Shown one piece after another: positions 63,574 through 64,000 of a stretch of DNA of 64,000 nucleotides. The position numbers and the translations under genes were made by a program. Position 1 is the first letter of the stretch. Each line of letters opens with the position of its first letter. This stretch comes from Mixta tenebrionis (GTDB lineage Bacteria > Pseudomonadota > Gammaproteobacteria > Enterobacterales > Enterobacteriaceae). Location of the stretch: positions 540,537 through 604,536 of the forward strand of contig NZ_VHQI01000002.1 of NCBI RefSeq assembly GCF_006517625.1. Direction: 5' to 3'. The notes under the pieces are model-generated. The model did no database searches, was not told the DNA's origin, and saw only the letters and a program-made list of their open reading frames with translations.

Positions 63574-63595
63574 CGTTAGCGGTTAGCGCAGGGCT

Positions 63596-64000
63596 TTATC
63601 CCTGGATCGCCTCCACCAGGAAATCCACGATCCGATCGCGTTTGATCATCTGTTTCTCGCCGGCGCGGCGCGCTTTATATTCGATCTCATCATTATCGAG
63701 ATTGCGATCGCCCAGCACGATGGTATGCGGAATGCCGATCAGTTCCATATCGGCGAACATTACGCCCGGACGCTCCTTACGATCGTCCAGCAGTACCTCG
63801 ATGCCTTTGGCGCGCAGCGTGGCATACAGCTCTTCCGCCAGCTCTTTTACGCGGAAGGATTTGTGCATATTCATCGGCAGAATCGCTACCTGGAACGGCG
63901 CCAGCGCCGCAGGCCAGATAATACCGCGATCGTCATGGTTCTGTTCAATCGCCGCCGCTACCACGCGCGTAACGCCGATGCCGTAGCAGCCCATGGTTAG
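63596..64000 (-). CDS. proS: Prolyl-tRNA synthetase (3' part, cut by window end)
   Basis: Only the last 134 codons lie in the window; the rest is to the right of 64000. ProS charges tRNA(Pro). The visible part starts [20 protein letters not shown], the class II motif 3 region, and continues with the anticodon-binding domain ([42 protein letters not shown]). The listed reading frame would begin at an internal ATG at 63994, which is not the true start. Confidence 0.96.
   Translation of the reverse strand, partial: LTMGCYGIGVTRVVAAAIEQNHDDRGIIWPAALAPFQVAILPMNMHKSFRVKELAEELYATLRAKGIEVLLDDRKERPGVMFADMELIGIPHTIVLGDRNLDNDEIEYKARRAGEKQMIKRDRIVDFLVEAIQG

Overview
This window reads as a chromosomal segment of a gamma-proteobacterium of the order Enterobacterales. 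The gene order follows the classic E. coli panD-to-proS segment almost throughout, and the protein sequences are close to E. coli. Coding regions are GC-rich, and several differences from E. coli (no yad fimbrial cluster between panB and folK, a chemoreceptor gene between mrcB and fhuA, a small cytochrome c coupled to tilS) point to a member of the Erwiniaceae such as Pantoea, Mixta or Erwinia. The genus is inference. I saw no tRNA, rRNA, CRISPR array, intact insertion sequence or prophage.

Layout. Positions 1-1320 are an AT-richer island unlike the rest. It holds an intact 88-residue peptide gene with a double-glycine (microcin/bacteriocin-type) leader, a related upstream copy broken at a run of seven T, and traces of a third decayed copy between them. 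Next, on the minus strand, come pantothenate synthesis (panD, panC, panB), folK, pcnB (with the unusual ATT start), gluQ, dksA, sfsA and thpR. Plus-strand hrpB and mrcB follow, then a methyl-accepting chemotaxis gene with an 8-base deletion that frameshifts it, then the ferrichrome uptake operon fhuACDB. The next block has hemL (minus), clcA and erpA (plus), a small secreted protein and btuF-mtnN (minus), dgt, degP and cdaR (plus), and yaeH, dapD, glnD and map (minus).

From 37.5 kb to 57.5 kb a plus-strand run links translation and envelope building: rpsB-tsf, pyrH, frr, dxr, uppS, cdsA, rseP, bamA, skp, lpxD, fabZ, lpxA, lpxB, rnhB, dnaE, accA. These cover ribosomal protein S2 and EF-Ts, UMP kinase, ribosome recycling, isoprenoid and undecaprenyl carrier synthesis, phospholipid synthesis, the sigma-E protease, outer-membrane protein assembly, lipid A synthesis, replication and fatty-acid initiation. 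The right end has a DUF1508 protein, lysine decarboxylase ldcC, a YaeR-type VOC protein, tilS with the coupled cytochrome c, rof-yaeP (minus), arfB, and the 3' part of proS (minus, cut by the window edge).

Most of the window is ordinary, well-conserved core genome. The part most likely to be undescribed is the peptide cluster at 250-1320. No exporter or immunity gene is recognisable beside it, so its function as a secreted peptide is a hypothesis.
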